A stretch of 64,000 bases of DNA from Pseudomonas sp. SLFW (GTDB taxonomy: Bacteria; Pseudomonadota; Gammaproteobacteria; Pseudomonadales; Pseudomonadaceae), in the NCBI RefSeq assembly GCF_009905615.1, contig NZ_JAAAKW010000018.1, positions 30,538 to 94,537 of the forward strand. The letters are read 5' to 3'. This document shows, piece after piece, positions 50,965 to 59,561 of the stretch; positions within the stretch are counted from its first letter, which is position 1; each line of letters begins with the position of its first letter. The notes under the pieces are model-generated. The model searched no databases, had not been told where the DNA came from, and worked only from the letters and a program-made list of their open reading frames with translations. Made by a program: the position numbers and the translations under genes.

Positions 50965-51939
50965 TCAGGCCGCCTGCAGGCAGTCGAGAAAGCCCTGACG
51001 CAGCTGTTCGCTGTCCAGATCGCGGCCAATGAACACGAAACGGTTGTCGCGGGATTCGTCGTCGGCCCAGCGGCGGCCGGGCATGGCCTCCAGCAGCATG
51101 TGCACGCTGTGGAAATGAAAGCGCCGGGCTTCGCTCGTGAAATTCAACAGGCCCTTCATGCGCATCAGCCGTTGGCCCTGATCGTTGACCAGCTGGTTGA
51201 TCCAGCGGTTGAACCGGTCCGGGTCCAGTGTCCCGGATGTGACCACCGAGCAGGACGAGATCGACGCGTCGTGCTCGTGGTCATGGCCTTCTTCTTCAAG
51301 AATGTCCGGCTCGATCATCAGCAGGTTTGGCAGCGAGAACCGTTTTGTGCCGAGCAACGTTTCCACTGCGACCCGGGAATGGTTGGTCGGCAGCAGGCTG
51401 GCGGTCTGGTTGAGCTGGCGCACCTGACGGGCGATGTCGGCCAGTGCGGTGTGGCTGACCAGCGCGGTCTTGTTGAGGATCAGCGTGTCGGCGAAGGCGA
51501 TCTGTTCCCGCACGATTTCGTCGTTCAGTTGATCCTGGAGATGCACCGCGTCGACCACGGTGATCACCGATTCAAGCTCGACCTGAGTGCGCAGGTCGGG
51601 GTCGGCGAGGAAGGTTTGCAGCACCGGGGCCGGGTCGGCCAGGCCTGAGGTTTCGACGATCAGCCGGTCAAGACGGTGGCCGGCCAGGTTGAGCATTTCC
51701 TTGACGCTGGCCACCAGGTCCGCTCGCACAGTGCAGCATACGCAGCCGTTGTTGATCTCGATCAGGGCTTCCTGTTCGGCGACGATCAACTGGCCGTCGA
51801 TGCCGACTTCGCCGAACTCATTGACCACGACGCCGATACGCTCATGCCGGTTCTCACTCAACAGGTGATTGACCAGCGTGGTCTTGCCCGCACCGAGAAA
51901 ACCGGAAATGACCGTGACGGGGATTTTGCCGTTTGCCAT
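50965..51939 (-). CDS. CobW/COG0523 GTPase, metal chaperone of the nitrile hydratase operon
   Basis: 324-residue G3E GTPase. P-loop SGFLGAGKTTLV, metal-binding GCVCCTVR (CxCC), switch region VETSGLADP and base recognition LNKTAL. His/Asp-rich segment EEEGHDHEHDAS (about residue 225) is likely metal binding, followed by the CobW C-terminal domain. In nitrile hydratase operons this family activates the enzyme; with CTLCSC and CbtAB, cobalt insertion is the likely job. The start is MANGKIPVT. First gene of the operon. Confidence 0.88.
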   Translation of the reverse strand: MANGKIPVTVISGFLGAGKTTLVNHLLSENRHERIGVVVNEFGEVGIDGQLIVAEQEALIEINNGCVCCTVRADLVASVKEMLNLAGHRLDRLIVETSGLADPAPVLQTFLADPDLRTQVELESVITVVDAVHLQDQLNDEIVREQIAFADTLILNKTALVSHTALADIARQVRQLNQTASLLPTNHSRVAVETLLGTKRFSLPNLLMIEPDILEEEGHDHEHDASISSCSVVTSGTLDPDRFNRWINQLVNDQGQRLMRMKGLLNFTSEARRFHFHSVHMLLEAMPGRRWADDESRDNRFVFIGRDLDSEQLRQGFLDCLQAA

Positions 51940-52194
51940 GAGTACGCACCCTTGTCGCTGTGATGGGGCGCTGCCGAAGTGGGCAGCTTTCCTCATGACA
52001 GGTGCGATTATCAGTCCGCTTTGCGTCGGCTGTCCGGGGTGGACAGGCTGTTGTCACGTTTGGTCAGGTTCCGTGGCGTGATCGGTCTGCAAGGTCAAAA
52101 AAGGACAGGGGCGGGTTGGGGTGGCAGGTTTTCCGAGAGGGGGATTGAACAGAAAGGATGCACTGTCGTGGAGCGTGATGCACAGGTTCTGGAC

Positions 52195-52222
52195 TGTAGG
52201 AGCGAATGAATTCGCGCCTACA
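52195..52222. repeat. Single REP-type palindrome
   Basis: TGTAGGAGCGAA and TTCGCGCCTACA arms around TGAA. It belongs to the same family as 27668-27758. Confidence 0.75.
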
Positions 52223-52267
52223 GGTGATTCCGCGTCTGGCTTTCGTTTCGTGGCGCCGATGACCCCT

Positions 52268-52357
52268 CTGTGGGAGCGAATTTATTCGCGAATCTCGGTC
52301 AAGCGATGAAGACGTGTCGCCTGCACTGGCCTCTCGCGCATGAATTGACTGCCACAG
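52268..52357. repeat. REP-type inverted repeat pair, right arm degenerate
   Basis: The left arm at 52268-52292 is canonical (GTGGGAGCGAATTTATTCGC). The right arm at 52331-52357 has several mismatches (CTCTCGCGCATGAATTGACT). Confidence 0.7.
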
Positions 52358-52367
52358 GAGCTCGGTA

Positions 52368-53366
52368 TCAACCCTCGACCTTCACCGCCCGCCCGGTCTT
52401 GATCGATTCCAGCGCGCAATTCGCCAAATGCAGTGCCTTCAACCCGTCCCGTGCGTGGGTCGGCAGCGGTTCGTTGGCGCGGACGGCGGCGATGAACTGG
52501 TTCAGTTCGATGCGGTAGGAATCGGCGTAGCGTTCGAGGAAGAAGTTCTCCAGCGGTTCGCGCACTTCGGTCTGGCTGGCGCTGTAGGTGCGCACGGTGG
52601 TGGGGCGGTGGTTGTCGTTGAGGACCATGCCTTTCGAGCCAAACACTTCAAGCCGTTGATCGTAGCCGTAGACCGCTTCGCGGCAGCAGTTGATGTGGCA
52701 TTGCTTGCCGGATGCGGTACGCAGCAGGACCATCACGCTGTCGTAGTCGTCCAGTTGGGCGAGGGCAGGTTCGACCAGGCGGCTGGCGATGGCAAACACC
52801 TCGACCGGTTCTTCACCGAGCAACGTGCGCGCGGTGTCGAAGTCGTGAATGGTCATGTCGCGGAAAATGCCGCCGGAGTGCTTGAGGTTGTCCAGCGACG
52901 CCAGGCCGGGGTCGCGGCTGGTGATCACCACCTGGCGCACCTCACCGATGTCGCCCTGGGCAATGGCTTTGCGCATCTGCAGGGTGTCGGGGTCGAAGCG
53001 GCGGTTGAAGCCGAGCATGACCTTGCCGTTCTGACGCTCGACGTCTTCCACGGCTTTGGCGGCCTTGGCGTAGTCCAGGTCGATGGGTTTTTCGCAGAGC
53101 ACCGGTTTGCCTGCTTTCACCGCCCGCAGCATGTAGTCAATGTGGGTGTCAGTGTGGGTGCCGATCACCACGGCGTCGACGTCGTCCCGCTCGATGGCCT
53201 CGGCGCAATCGTAGGCCGCCGCGCAGCCCAGTTTGGCCGCCAGCTTGTCGACGCCTTCGCGCCAGGGGTCGGCGATCACCGACAGTTGCACATCGGGGTT
53301 GGCCGCGACGTTGGCGGCGTGGATGTTGGCGATGCGGCCTGCGCCGAGGACTGCGATGCGTAGCAT
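52368..53366 (-). CDS. Gfo/Idh/MocA-family dehydrogenase, inositol 2-dehydrogenase-like
   Basis: 332-residue NAD(P)-dependent dehydrogenase. Rossmann GAGRIANIHAANVA at the N-terminus; catalytic Lys in CEKPIDLD; second-domain motif RDMTIHDFD with the catalytic His/Asp. It resembles inositol 2-dehydrogenase IolG and rhizopine MocA. It is 46 bp downstream of a LacI-type gene on the same strand, so likely the same transcript. It probably oxidises a cyclitol or aminocyclitol; specificity is inferred. Confidence 0.87.
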   Translation of the reverse strand: MLRIAVLGAGRIANIHAANVAANPDVQLSVIADPWREGVDKLAAKLGCAAAYDCAEAIERDDVDAVVIGTHTDTHIDYMLRAVKAGKPVLCEKPIDLDYAKAAKAVEDVERQNGKVMLGFNRRFDPDTLQMRKAIAQGDIGEVRQVVITSRDPGLASLDNLKHSGGIFRDMTIHDFDTARTLLGEEPVEVFAIASRLVEPALAQLDDYDSVMVLLRTASGKQCHINCCREAVYGYDQRLEVFGSKGMVLNDNHRPTTVRTYSASQTEVREPLENFFLERYADSYRIELNQFIAAVRANEPLPTHARDGLKALHLANCALESIKTGRAVKVEG

Positions 53367-53412
53367 GGGGTGGATCTCCTTGGATTGTTGTTGTCGGGAC
53401 GATCGGGTGAAT

Positions 53413-54438
53413 TCAGTGGGTCAGGTTGAACGGCGTGACGATCTGCACCGGCGAGGCAGGGATCGGGTCGACCTTCCACAACCGGTGAAATTGCAGGATG
53501 TGCTGGAACGCGTGGCGGGCGTCGATTTGGAGGTTGTGGTCGATGATCGCGGCGATTTTTTCTTCGGCCAGCAACTGTCGGTTTTCCTGATCGAGGTCGT
53601 GGCCGATGAACACCGTCAAGGGCCGGTTCTGAGCCGCGAACGCATCGACAATGGCGCGGTTGCCGCCGCCGACGCTGTACACGGCCTTGATCGACGGATT
53701 CGCCTGCAACGCCTGGCTGACCCGAGCCAGTGTGGGTTCGTAGACCCCGAAACCGCCGGTGATGTCGACCACCCGCAAATGCGGCGCGCGGCTGCGCAGC
53801 CAGGTGCGGAAGCCCATCTCACGCTCTTCTTCTCCTCGGAACAGCTCGCTGCTGATGACCACCGCGACGTCCTGCGCCGCATCGTCCAGCCAGCGCGACA
53901 TCAGGTACGCCGCCGTTTGCCCGGCGGTGCGGTTGTCCATGCCGATGTAGCCAATGCGCTCGCTTTGCGGCAGGTCGGACACCAGCGTCACCACGGGAAT
54001 GCCAGCGGCCGTCACCTGGTTCACGGCGTCGTTGATCTGGGGTTCGTCGGCGGCCTTGAGGATCACGCCCTGACTGCCTTTGCTGATGCAGCGCAGGATC
54101 ACATCGGTCATCAACGCCGTGTCGATCTCTTGATACAGATGAAAACGGGGAAAGATGCGAAAGGGCGCGAGGTTGCCCAATTGCGCATGAATGGCCTCCT
54201 GCACCGCGTCACTGAAGCGCTTGGGGGTGTGCAAGATGATGTCGATGTGAAAGGTGCGGCCGACTGCGGGACCGGACTTTTCCTGGGCTTCGAGTTCTTC
54301 GAGGGCCTGCTGGATGCGACGGTTGGTCTGGTAATGCACGCTGCCTCGCTCATGCAACACGCGGTCGACCGTGGCTTTGCTGACCCCCGCCTGGGCGGCG
54401 ATCTGCTTGATGGAGAAACGTCTGGCGCGGTCGAGCAT
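53413..54438 (-). CDS. LacI-family transcriptional regulator (cyclitol-type effector domain)
   Basis: 341-residue LacI-type regulator. HTH at residues 8-60 (IKQIAAQAGVSKATVDRVLH). The effector domain is of the sugar-binding type (ILKAADEPQINDAVNQVTAA; IGYIGMDNRTAGQTAAYL). Start MLDRARR at 54438 with GGAG six bases upstream. Divergent from the SDR/PhyH operon, co-directional with the IolG-like gene; probably controls both. Confidence 0.88.
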   Translation of the reverse strand: MLDRARRFSIKQIAAQAGVSKATVDRVLHERGSVHYQTNRRIQQALEELEAQEKSGPAVGRTFHIDIILHTPKRFSDAVQEAIHAQLGNLAPFRIFPRFHLYQEIDTALMTDVILRCISKGSQGVILKAADEPQINDAVNQVTAAGIPVVTLVSDLPQSERIGYIGMDNRTAGQTAAYLMSRWLDDAAQDVAVVISSELFRGEEEREMGFRTWLRSRAPHLRVVDITGGFGVYEPTLARVSQALQANPSIKAVYSVGGGNRAIVDAFAAQNRPLTVFIGHDLDQENRQLLAEEKIAAIIDHNLQIDARHAFQHILQFHRLWKVDPIPASPVQIVTPFNLTH

Positions 54439-54516
54439 GGAATCTCCTGAGCCTCTGTTGAGGTCTTGTTGAGGTCGATTCGGGCCTGTATGAGGTGAAC
54501 GCAATGCTAGTCTCAG

Positions 54517-54548
54517 TTCCATTCGTTGTACAGATGGAATTTAAATTC
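54517..54548. promoter_or_regulatory. Candidate operator in the LacI/SDR divergent region
   Basis: TTCCAT (54517-54522) and ATGGAA (54534-54539) form an inverted repeat with an 11-bp centre; the adjoining GAATTTAAATTC (54537-54548) is a perfect palindrome. It is 79-110 bp upstream of the LacI gene and 54-85 bp before the SDR gene. Confidence 0.5.
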
Positions 54549-54601
54549 TATTGGCAACGATTCATCCGCAGCCAAAAACAACAAATGCAGGAGAGAAGCG
54601 C

Positions 54602-55459
54602 ATGTCAGCATTGGATCTGTCCACGTCGTTCGCGGGCCGCTATTTCGTCGTCACCGGCAGCACACAAGGCCTGGGCGCCGCCGTGGCCCGCACCTTGGCG
54701 GAACGGGGCGCCGCCGGTTTGATCATCTGTGGGCGCAGCCGGGATAAAGGCGAGCAGCAGGTTCGCCAATTGGCCGAGCTGGATTGCCAGGCGTTCTTCG
54801 TCGAAGCCGACATGGAGGACGTCGAGGATTGCCGTCGGGTGGTGGCCGCCGCCAAGGAACACTTCGGCACCGTGCACGGGCTGGTCAATTGCGCGGGCAT
54901 GTCGGACCGGGGCAGCATCCTCGACACCTCGCCCGAGCTGTTCGACCGGATCTTCGCGGTCAACGTCAAAGCGCCGTTTTTTCTCATGCAGGAATGCATC
55001 AAGCTGATGATCGCCAATCAGGTTGAAGGCTCGATTGTCAGCATTCTCAGCGTCTCCGGCCACGGCGGGCAGTCGTTCCTCACCGCGTATGCCGCGTCCA
55101 AAGGCGCCTTGGCGATCCTCACCAAGAACGTCGCGTTCAGCACCTTGCGCAACCGCATTCGGGTCAACGGTCTGAACATCGGCTGGATGGACACCCCTCA
55201 CGAAGACCAGATTCAGCGGCAGTACCACGGCGCCGAAGACGGCTGGCTGGAGCGCGCCGAAGCCCAATCGCCGTTTGGCCGCCTGCTGAAACCCCAGGAA
55301 GTGGCGAACAGCGTTGCCTACCTGCTTTCCGATCAGTCGGGCATGACCACCGGCTCGGTGATTGACATGGAGCAGGGCATCATCGGCTGTGGCGACGGCT
55401 CGACCCCGCGCCCCGACGCACCGCTGACGCTGGACGGGGTCAATGGAGCCGGGCAATGA
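54602..55459 (+). CDS. Short-chain dehydrogenase/reductase
   Basis: 285-residue classical SDR. NAD(P) motif TGSTQGLGAAVA, structural NCAGMSDRG, catalytic Ser in VSILSVSGHGG and Tyr/Lys in TAYAASKGALA. An Ala/Gly-rich C-terminal extension follows. Start at 54602 with GGAG upstream. Overlaps the PhyH gene by 4 bp. Likely oxidises or reduces an intermediate of the same pathway as the IolG-like enzyme. Confidence 0.9.
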   Translation: MSALDLSTSFAGRYFVVTGSTQGLGAAVARTLAERGAAGLIICGRSRDKGEQQVRQLAELDCQAFFVEADMEDVEDCRRVVAAAKEHFGTVHGLVNCAGMSDRGSILDTSPELFDRIFAVNVKAPFFLMQECIKLMIANQVEGSIVSILSVSGHGGQSFLTAYAASKGALAILTKNVAFSTLRNRIRVNGLNIGWMDTPHEDQIQRQYHGAEDGWLERAEAQSPFGRLLKPQEVANSVAYLLSDQSGMTTGSVIDMEQGIIGCGDGSTPRPDAPLTLDGVNGAGQ

Positions 55460-56607
55460 ACCTGTTTGCCCAACCGGCTGACATCGACGTTCGCGCGTTT
55501 GCCGTGCTGTGCGACCAGTCGGTGCGCGTCGCCGATTACCCCCATGCGCAAGAGGTCGTGAGCCGGGTGGTGATCTACCGGGCCGACACCCTGCGCGACG
55601 CCGAGCAGCGGGACCGTCGGGCCTTGATGAGCGAGTTGCATCACCTGTTCCGCGACGGGCCGGGGGTGATGGTGGTGCGAGGGGCCTACATGGATCCGGC
55701 CGTTGTCGACCGGCACAGCGATGTGTTCCGGCAGATCATTGCCGACGAGTCCGCCCACGTAGTGCGCGCTGATCACTTCGCCAAGGCGGGGGCCAATCAG
55801 CGGATCTGGAATTCGCTGCAAAAGGCGGCCGAGCATTCCCCGGAGTCGTTCATCGAGTATTACGCCAACCCGCTGCTGGGGCTGATCTCGGAGGCGTGGC
55901 TGGGGCCGTATTTTCAAGCCACGGCGCAGGTCAATGTGGTGACGCCGGGCGGTCAGGCGCAACAACCCCATCGCGATTACCACCTGGGTTTCCAGAGCGA
56001 CGAGGTGGTGTCGCGGTTCCCGCTGCCGCTGCACCGGTTGTCGCAGAACCTCACGCTGCAAGGGGCCGTGGCCCACACCGACATGCCCCTGGAATCCGGG
56101 CCGACGCTGTTGCTGCCGTTCTCGCAGCAGTACGAATTGGGTTATCTGGCGTGGCGCGATCAGGGCTTCATCGATTACTTCGCGCAGCACGCCATTCAGT
56201 TGCCGTTGAACAAGGGCGACCTGCTGTTCTTCAACCCGGCGCTGTTCCACGCGGCGGGGACCAATCGCACGACGGACCAGTACCGCATGGCGAACCTGCT
56301 GCAAATATCGTCGGCGTTTGGCAAGCCGATGGAAACCGTCAACCGCGAGAAGATGGTCCTGGCCCTCTATCCGTCGCTGTTGAAGCGGGTGGAGCAGGGG
56401 GAACTGGACGAGACGGGCATGCAGGCGGTGATCGCGATGAGCGCGGACGGGTACGCATTCCCCACCAACCTCGACACCGACCCACCGCTGCATGGCATGG
56501 CGCCGCAGACCGGGCAGCAGTTGCTGGAACTGGCGTTGCGGGAGCGGTGGGCGGTGGAGCGGTTTGTGGACGCGGTGGGCGTGATGCGGGAGAAGCGGTT
56601 GGCGTGA
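55456..56607 (+). CDS. Phytanoyl-CoA dioxygenase (PhyH) family Fe(II)/2-oxoglutarate oxygenase
   Basis: 383-residue PhyH-family oxygenase. The iron triad is visible as the HxD of PHRDYHLGF (near residue 175) and a distal His in FFNPALFHAAGTNRT; the following Arg after TNRT region could bind 2-oxoglutarate. Such enzymes hydroxylate or demethylate small molecules. Coupled to the SDR gene (ATGA overlap), so the SDR may process its product. Substrate unknown. Confidence 0.85.
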   Translation: MNLFAQPADIDVRAFAVLCDQSVRVADYPHAQEVVSRVVIYRADTLRDAEQRDRRALMSELHHLFRDGPGVMVVRGAYMDPAVVDRHSDVFRQIIADESAHVVRADHFAKAGANQRIWNSLQKAAEHSPESFIEYYANPLLGLISEAWLGPYFQATAQVNVVTPGGQAQQPHRDYHLGFQSDEVVSRFPLPLHRLSQNLTLQGAVAHTDMPLESGPTLLLPFSQQYELGYLAWRDQGFIDYFAQHAIQLPLNKGDLLFFNPALFHAAGTNRTTDQYRMANLLQISSAFGKPMETVNREKMVLALYPSLLKRVEQGELDETGMQAVIAMSADGYAFPTNLDTDPPLHGMAPQTGQQLLELALRERWAVERFVDAVGVMREKRLA

Positions 56608-56636
56608 AGAACGGTGGAGTCAGACCCGGACTCAGA

Positions 56637-56726
56637 CTGTGGGAGCGAATTCATTCGCGAAGGTGGGTCAGGCAACACAACTCTATCGACCGAACGGGCC
56701 TCTCGCGAATAAATTCGCTCCCACAG
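56637..56726. repeat. REP-type inverted repeat pair
   Basis: Outer arms GTGGGAGCGAATTCATTCGC (from 56637) and its inverse ending at 56726, between the PhyH gene and the convergent second LacI gene. Confidence 0.85.
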
Positions 56727-56769
56727 TAGAGATCGAGTCAGGCCAAGTTTCTGCGGCGCCAATGGACCT

Positions 56770-56857
56770 CTGTGGGAGCGAATTTATTCGCGAAAGATCG
56801 AGCAGGCGATGCAACGGTGTCGCCTGAAATGCCATCGCGAATCCATCGCTCCTACAG
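56770..56857. repeat. REP-type inverted repeat pair, right arm divergent
   Basis: Left arm 56770-56794 is canonical; the right arm (about 56834-56857) carries ATCGCGAATCCATCGCTCCT with several differences. Together with the pair just before, it forms a cluster of four REP units. Confidence 0.8.
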
Positions 56858-56877
56858 GTTTGAATCTGTGCAAGGCG

Positions 56878-57921
56878 TCAGATGTTTTCCGGCGTCACAA
56901 TCTGCAACGGCACCAGCACCCGGTGGCGTTGCGGGTCGATGGTGTCGGCCTTGGGCAATTGCACCATCACCTCGATCAGCGCTTGGGCGATGAGCCTGGG
57001 TTGGGAGTCGATCACCAGCGTCACCAGTCCCTTGCGCATCGCCGGGCGGGATTCGACTGTGGGTTCTTGCAGAATCACGCACAACTCGGGCCGATGAGGC
57101 GTCGCCGCCAAGGCACTGATCACGCCCTCAACGCCTCCGCCCGCCACGTACAGCCCTCGCAAATCCGGATGGCGCGCCAACAGTTCCAGCGTGGCCTCTT
57201 CCGTGATCGCGCCGTTGTCGAGGGTGATGATCGCCGGCAGTACGCGAAACTGCGGGGCCTTTTCTTCGAAAAAACTGCGCACCCCGGCTTCCCGCTGTTC
57301 ATGCCCGAGAAATCGATGCCCGCCGAGCATCACCGCCACGGAACCGCCGTCTTTCGGCGAGCCATGGGCAATCAACCAGCCCGCCGTACGGCCCACTTCA
57401 AGGTTATCGGTGCCGACGTAAGCGCCGGGCGTGATCGTCGGCAAATCGGTCAACAGCGACACGACATGCACCCCTTGCTGACGCACCTGTTCGATGGCGT
57501 TGATGATCAACGGGTGGTCGAAGCTGACCAGCGCCAGGCAGTCACACAGCGCGGCCAACCGATGAATCTGCCCGACGATGGACGACGGCGTGCGGTCATG
57601 GATCAGCTCGATGTGGCAGACGATATTGGCGACCTGAGAGTCCCGCGCCTGTTCGACGATGGCATCGCTCAAGGTCTTGTAAAAGGTCTGCGAGGTGCCC
57701 AGCAGCAGAATGCCGAAGTGATACGCCGGCTTCTTTTCGTTGATCCGCTCGCCGATCAATCGCGCTGCAAAATAGCCCACGGCTTCGGCGGCCTCTTGCA
57801 CTTTTTGCGCGGTCTCCGGGTTCACCGGCGCGCGAGCATTCAACACACGGTCAACTGTCGCGACACTCAAGTTGGCGTAGTGGGCGACGGTGGCAATGGT
57901 CGGGCGTTTTTTATGATTCAT
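56878..57921 (-). CDS. LacI-family transcriptional regulator of the moc-like operon
   Basis: 347-residue LacI-type regulator. HTH at residues 7-58 (TIATVAHYANLSVATVDRVL). Effector domain like rhizopine/inositol regulators (GAYVGTDNLEVGRTAGWL; GLYVAGGGVEGVISAL). It is divergent from the desaturase-like operon; two palindromes between them (57939-58004) are probably its operators. It is paralogous in design to the LacI protein at 53413. Confidence 0.88.
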   Translation of the reverse strand: MNHKKRPTIATVAHYANLSVATVDRVLNARAPVNPETAQKVQEAAEAVGYFAARLIGERINEKKPAYHFGILLLGTSQTFYKTLSDAIVEQARDSQVANIVCHIELIHDRTPSSIVGQIHRLAALCDCLALVSFDHPLIINAIEQVRQQGVHVVSLLTDLPTITPGAYVGTDNLEVGRTAGWLIAHGSPKDGGSVAVMLGGHRFLGHEQREAGVRSFFEEKAPQFRVLPAIITLDNGAITEEATLELLARHPDLRGLYVAGGGVEGVISALAATPHRPELCVILQEPTVESRPAMRKGLVTLVIDSQPRLIAQALIEVMVQLPKADTIDPQRHRVLVPLQIVTPENI

Positions 57922-57938
57922 ACAGCCTCAAAAAGACG

Positions 57939-57960
57939 GCTTGATAGAAAACTATCAAGC
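57939..57960. promoter_or_regulatory. Operator 1 of the moc-like divergon
   Basis: Perfect 9-bp arms GCTTGATAG (57939-57947) and CTATCAAGC (57952-57960) around AAAA, 18 bp upstream of the LacI start. Confidence 0.72.
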
Positions 57961-57980
57961 GCTAACAGGGTTGGATGATA

Positions 57981-58004
57981 GCTTGAGAGAGAATACTTTC
58001 AAGC
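57981..58004. promoter_or_regulatory. Operator 2 of the moc-like divergon
   Basis: Arms GCTTGA (57981-57986) and TCAAGC (57999-58004) with a 12-bp centre, sharing the outer half-sites of operator 1, 88-111 bp before the desaturase-like gene. Confidence 0.5.
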
Positions 58005-58091
58005 GCTTGTCGCGCCCTTCTGGATCTCTATAGTTTGAATCAGCCACGTCATTAAACGGCACGCTATTTCACACTTCGGAGAACAATAACA

Positions 58092-59189
58092 ATGTCGCAG
58101 ATTCCCTACGATCCTGAACGCGGGAAGGATTACAGCATCACCGGCGAACAGGCGCGGCGGGCGGAAGAAGCCGGTCTGGTTTCGGCCGTCTGGTATCAAT
58201 GCCCGGTGCCGCGCAAACGCATGAAAGAGCTGATGCAACGCCATGACCACCGCGCCCTTCGCGACACGGCCATCTGGCTCGGAGCGATGGTGCTCAGCGG
58301 CTGGGGCGGGTATGTGTTCTGGGGCAGCGCGGCCTGCGTGCCGTTCTTCCTGGTCTACGGCCTGCTGTACGGCACCGCCGCCAACTCCCGCTGGCATGAG
58401 GCTGGCCATGGCACAGCGTTCAAGACCCGCTGGATGAACGACGTGGTCTATCAGATCGCCTGCTTCATGGTCATGTACGAACCGCAGGTCTGGCGCTGGA
58501 GCCACGCCCGCCACCACACCGACACCATCATCGTCGGTCGCGACCCCGAGATCGTCGAGCCCCGTCCGCCGCGCCTGAACATGATCGTGCTCAAGCTGTT
58601 CTCGCTGCCCCACGTCTACAACGCGTTCAAGTCGCTGTTCCTCCACGCGAGTGGGCAGATGAGCGCGGAAGAAAAAGTGTTCGTGCCCGAGTCGGAATTC
58701 CCCAAGGTTTATCGCACGGCGCGCGTCTGGCTGGTGTTGCACGGGATCGTCATCGCCTCGGCGCTGTACCTCAATTCCTGGCTGCCGCTGATGTTCGTGC
58801 TGTTGCCAACGATGTACGGCGGCTGGCTGAGTTATGTGTTTGGCCTGACCCAGCACGTGGGCTTGGCGGAAGATGAACTCGACCACCGCAAGAATTGCCG
58901 CACCATTTATATGAACCCCGTGTTCCGGTTCTTTTATTCGGACATGAATTACCACTTGGAACATCACATGTTTCCCATGGTGCCTTATCACGCCCTGGCG
59001 CAACTTCATGAAGAAATAAAAGACGATTGCCCGCCGCCGTACAACAGCCTGTTCGAGGCGTACCAGGAAATCATTCCGACGTTGCTGAAACAGCGCAAAG
59101 ACCCTTCTTTCTATATCAAGCGCCCGGTTCGCGAGCCTGCGCCTGAAGCGGCAACAGCGTCCGAAAATCCGGAATCGGCGTACAGCTGA
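58092..59189 (+). CDS. Fatty-acid-desaturase-type membrane oxygenase, MocD-like
   Basis: 365-residue membrane di-iron protein. Histidine boxes HEAGH (102-106), HARHH (138-142) and HLEHH (near residue 300) bind the irons. Three to four TM segments. Followed by Rieske ferredoxin and reductase genes, exactly the mocDEF order of rhizobial rhizopine catabolism, where the set is thought to act in O-demethylation of methyl-scyllo-inosamine. The function here is by analogy; a fatty-acid role is unlikely with this context. Confidence 0.82.
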   Translation: MSQIPYDPERGKDYSITGEQARRAEEAGLVSAVWYQCPVPRKRMKELMQRHDHRALRDTAIWLGAMVLSGWGGYVFWGSAACVPFFLVYGLLYGTAANSRWHEAGHGTAFKTRWMNDVVYQIACFMVMYEPQVWRWSHARHHTDTIIVGRDPEIVEPRPPRLNMIVLKLFSLPHVYNAFKSLFLHASGQMSAEEKVFVPESEFPKVYRTARVWLVLHGIVIASALYLNSWLPLMFVLLPTMYGGWLSYVFGLTQHVGLAEDELDHRKNCRTIYMNPVFRFFYSDMNYHLEHHMFPMVPYHALAQLHEEIKDDCPPPYNSLFEAYQEIIPTLLKQRKDPSFYIKRPVREPAPEAATASENPESAYS

Positions 59190-59228
59190 CCATCACCCTC
59201 CTTTTCACAAGAACAAGAGAGCACTGCC

Positions 59229-59561
59229 ATGAGCAATCAATGGGTAGAGGTTTGTCACGTCGGTGACATCGATGAAGAGGATGTGATCCGCTTCGATCAT
59301 CAACAGAAAACCTACGCGGTATACCGCTCCCACAACAGCCAATACTTCGCCACCGACGGCCTGTGCACCCACGAGAAGATTCATCTGGCGGACGGTCTGG
59401 TCATGGACTTCGTCATCGAATGCCCCAAGCACAACGGGCGTTTCGATTACCGCAGCGGCAAGGCACTGAACGCCCCGGCCTGCATCAACCTCAAGACCTA
59501 CCCGGTCAAGGTCGAGGCCGGAAAAGTCTTGCTCGACCTCTTGGGGCAGGGCGAAGCATGA
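59229..59561 (+). CDS. Rieske-type 2Fe-2S ferredoxin, MocE family
   Basis: 110-residue Rieske ferredoxin. Cluster ligands C46 and H48 (GLCTHEKIHL) and C65 and H68 (ECPKHNGRFDY). It should pass electrons from the reductase to the MocD-like oxygenase. GAGAG ribosome site precedes the ATG. Overlaps the reductase gene by 4 bp. Confidence 0.9.
   Translation: MSNQWVEVCHVGDIDEEDVIRFDHQQKTYAVYRSHNSQYFATDGLCTHEKIHLADGLVMDFVIECPKHNGRFDYRSGKALNAPACINLKTYPVKVEAGKVLLDLLGQGEA

Larger units (their letters stand above)
51940..52367. other. Upstream region of the nitrile hydratase operon
   Basis: 428 bp without a gene. It has a perfect 6-bp inverted repeat CTGTCC (52030-52035) and GGACAG (52041-52046), about 90 bp upstream of the CobW gene, a possible operator. 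REP repeats occupy its right part. Confidence 0.4.

Noticed and set aside
58092..59189. Desaturase-like gene as a fatty-acid desaturase
   Set aside because: Direct coupling to a Rieske ferredoxin and reductase, a LacI regulator and cyclitol-type enzymes favours a MocD-like oxygenase.
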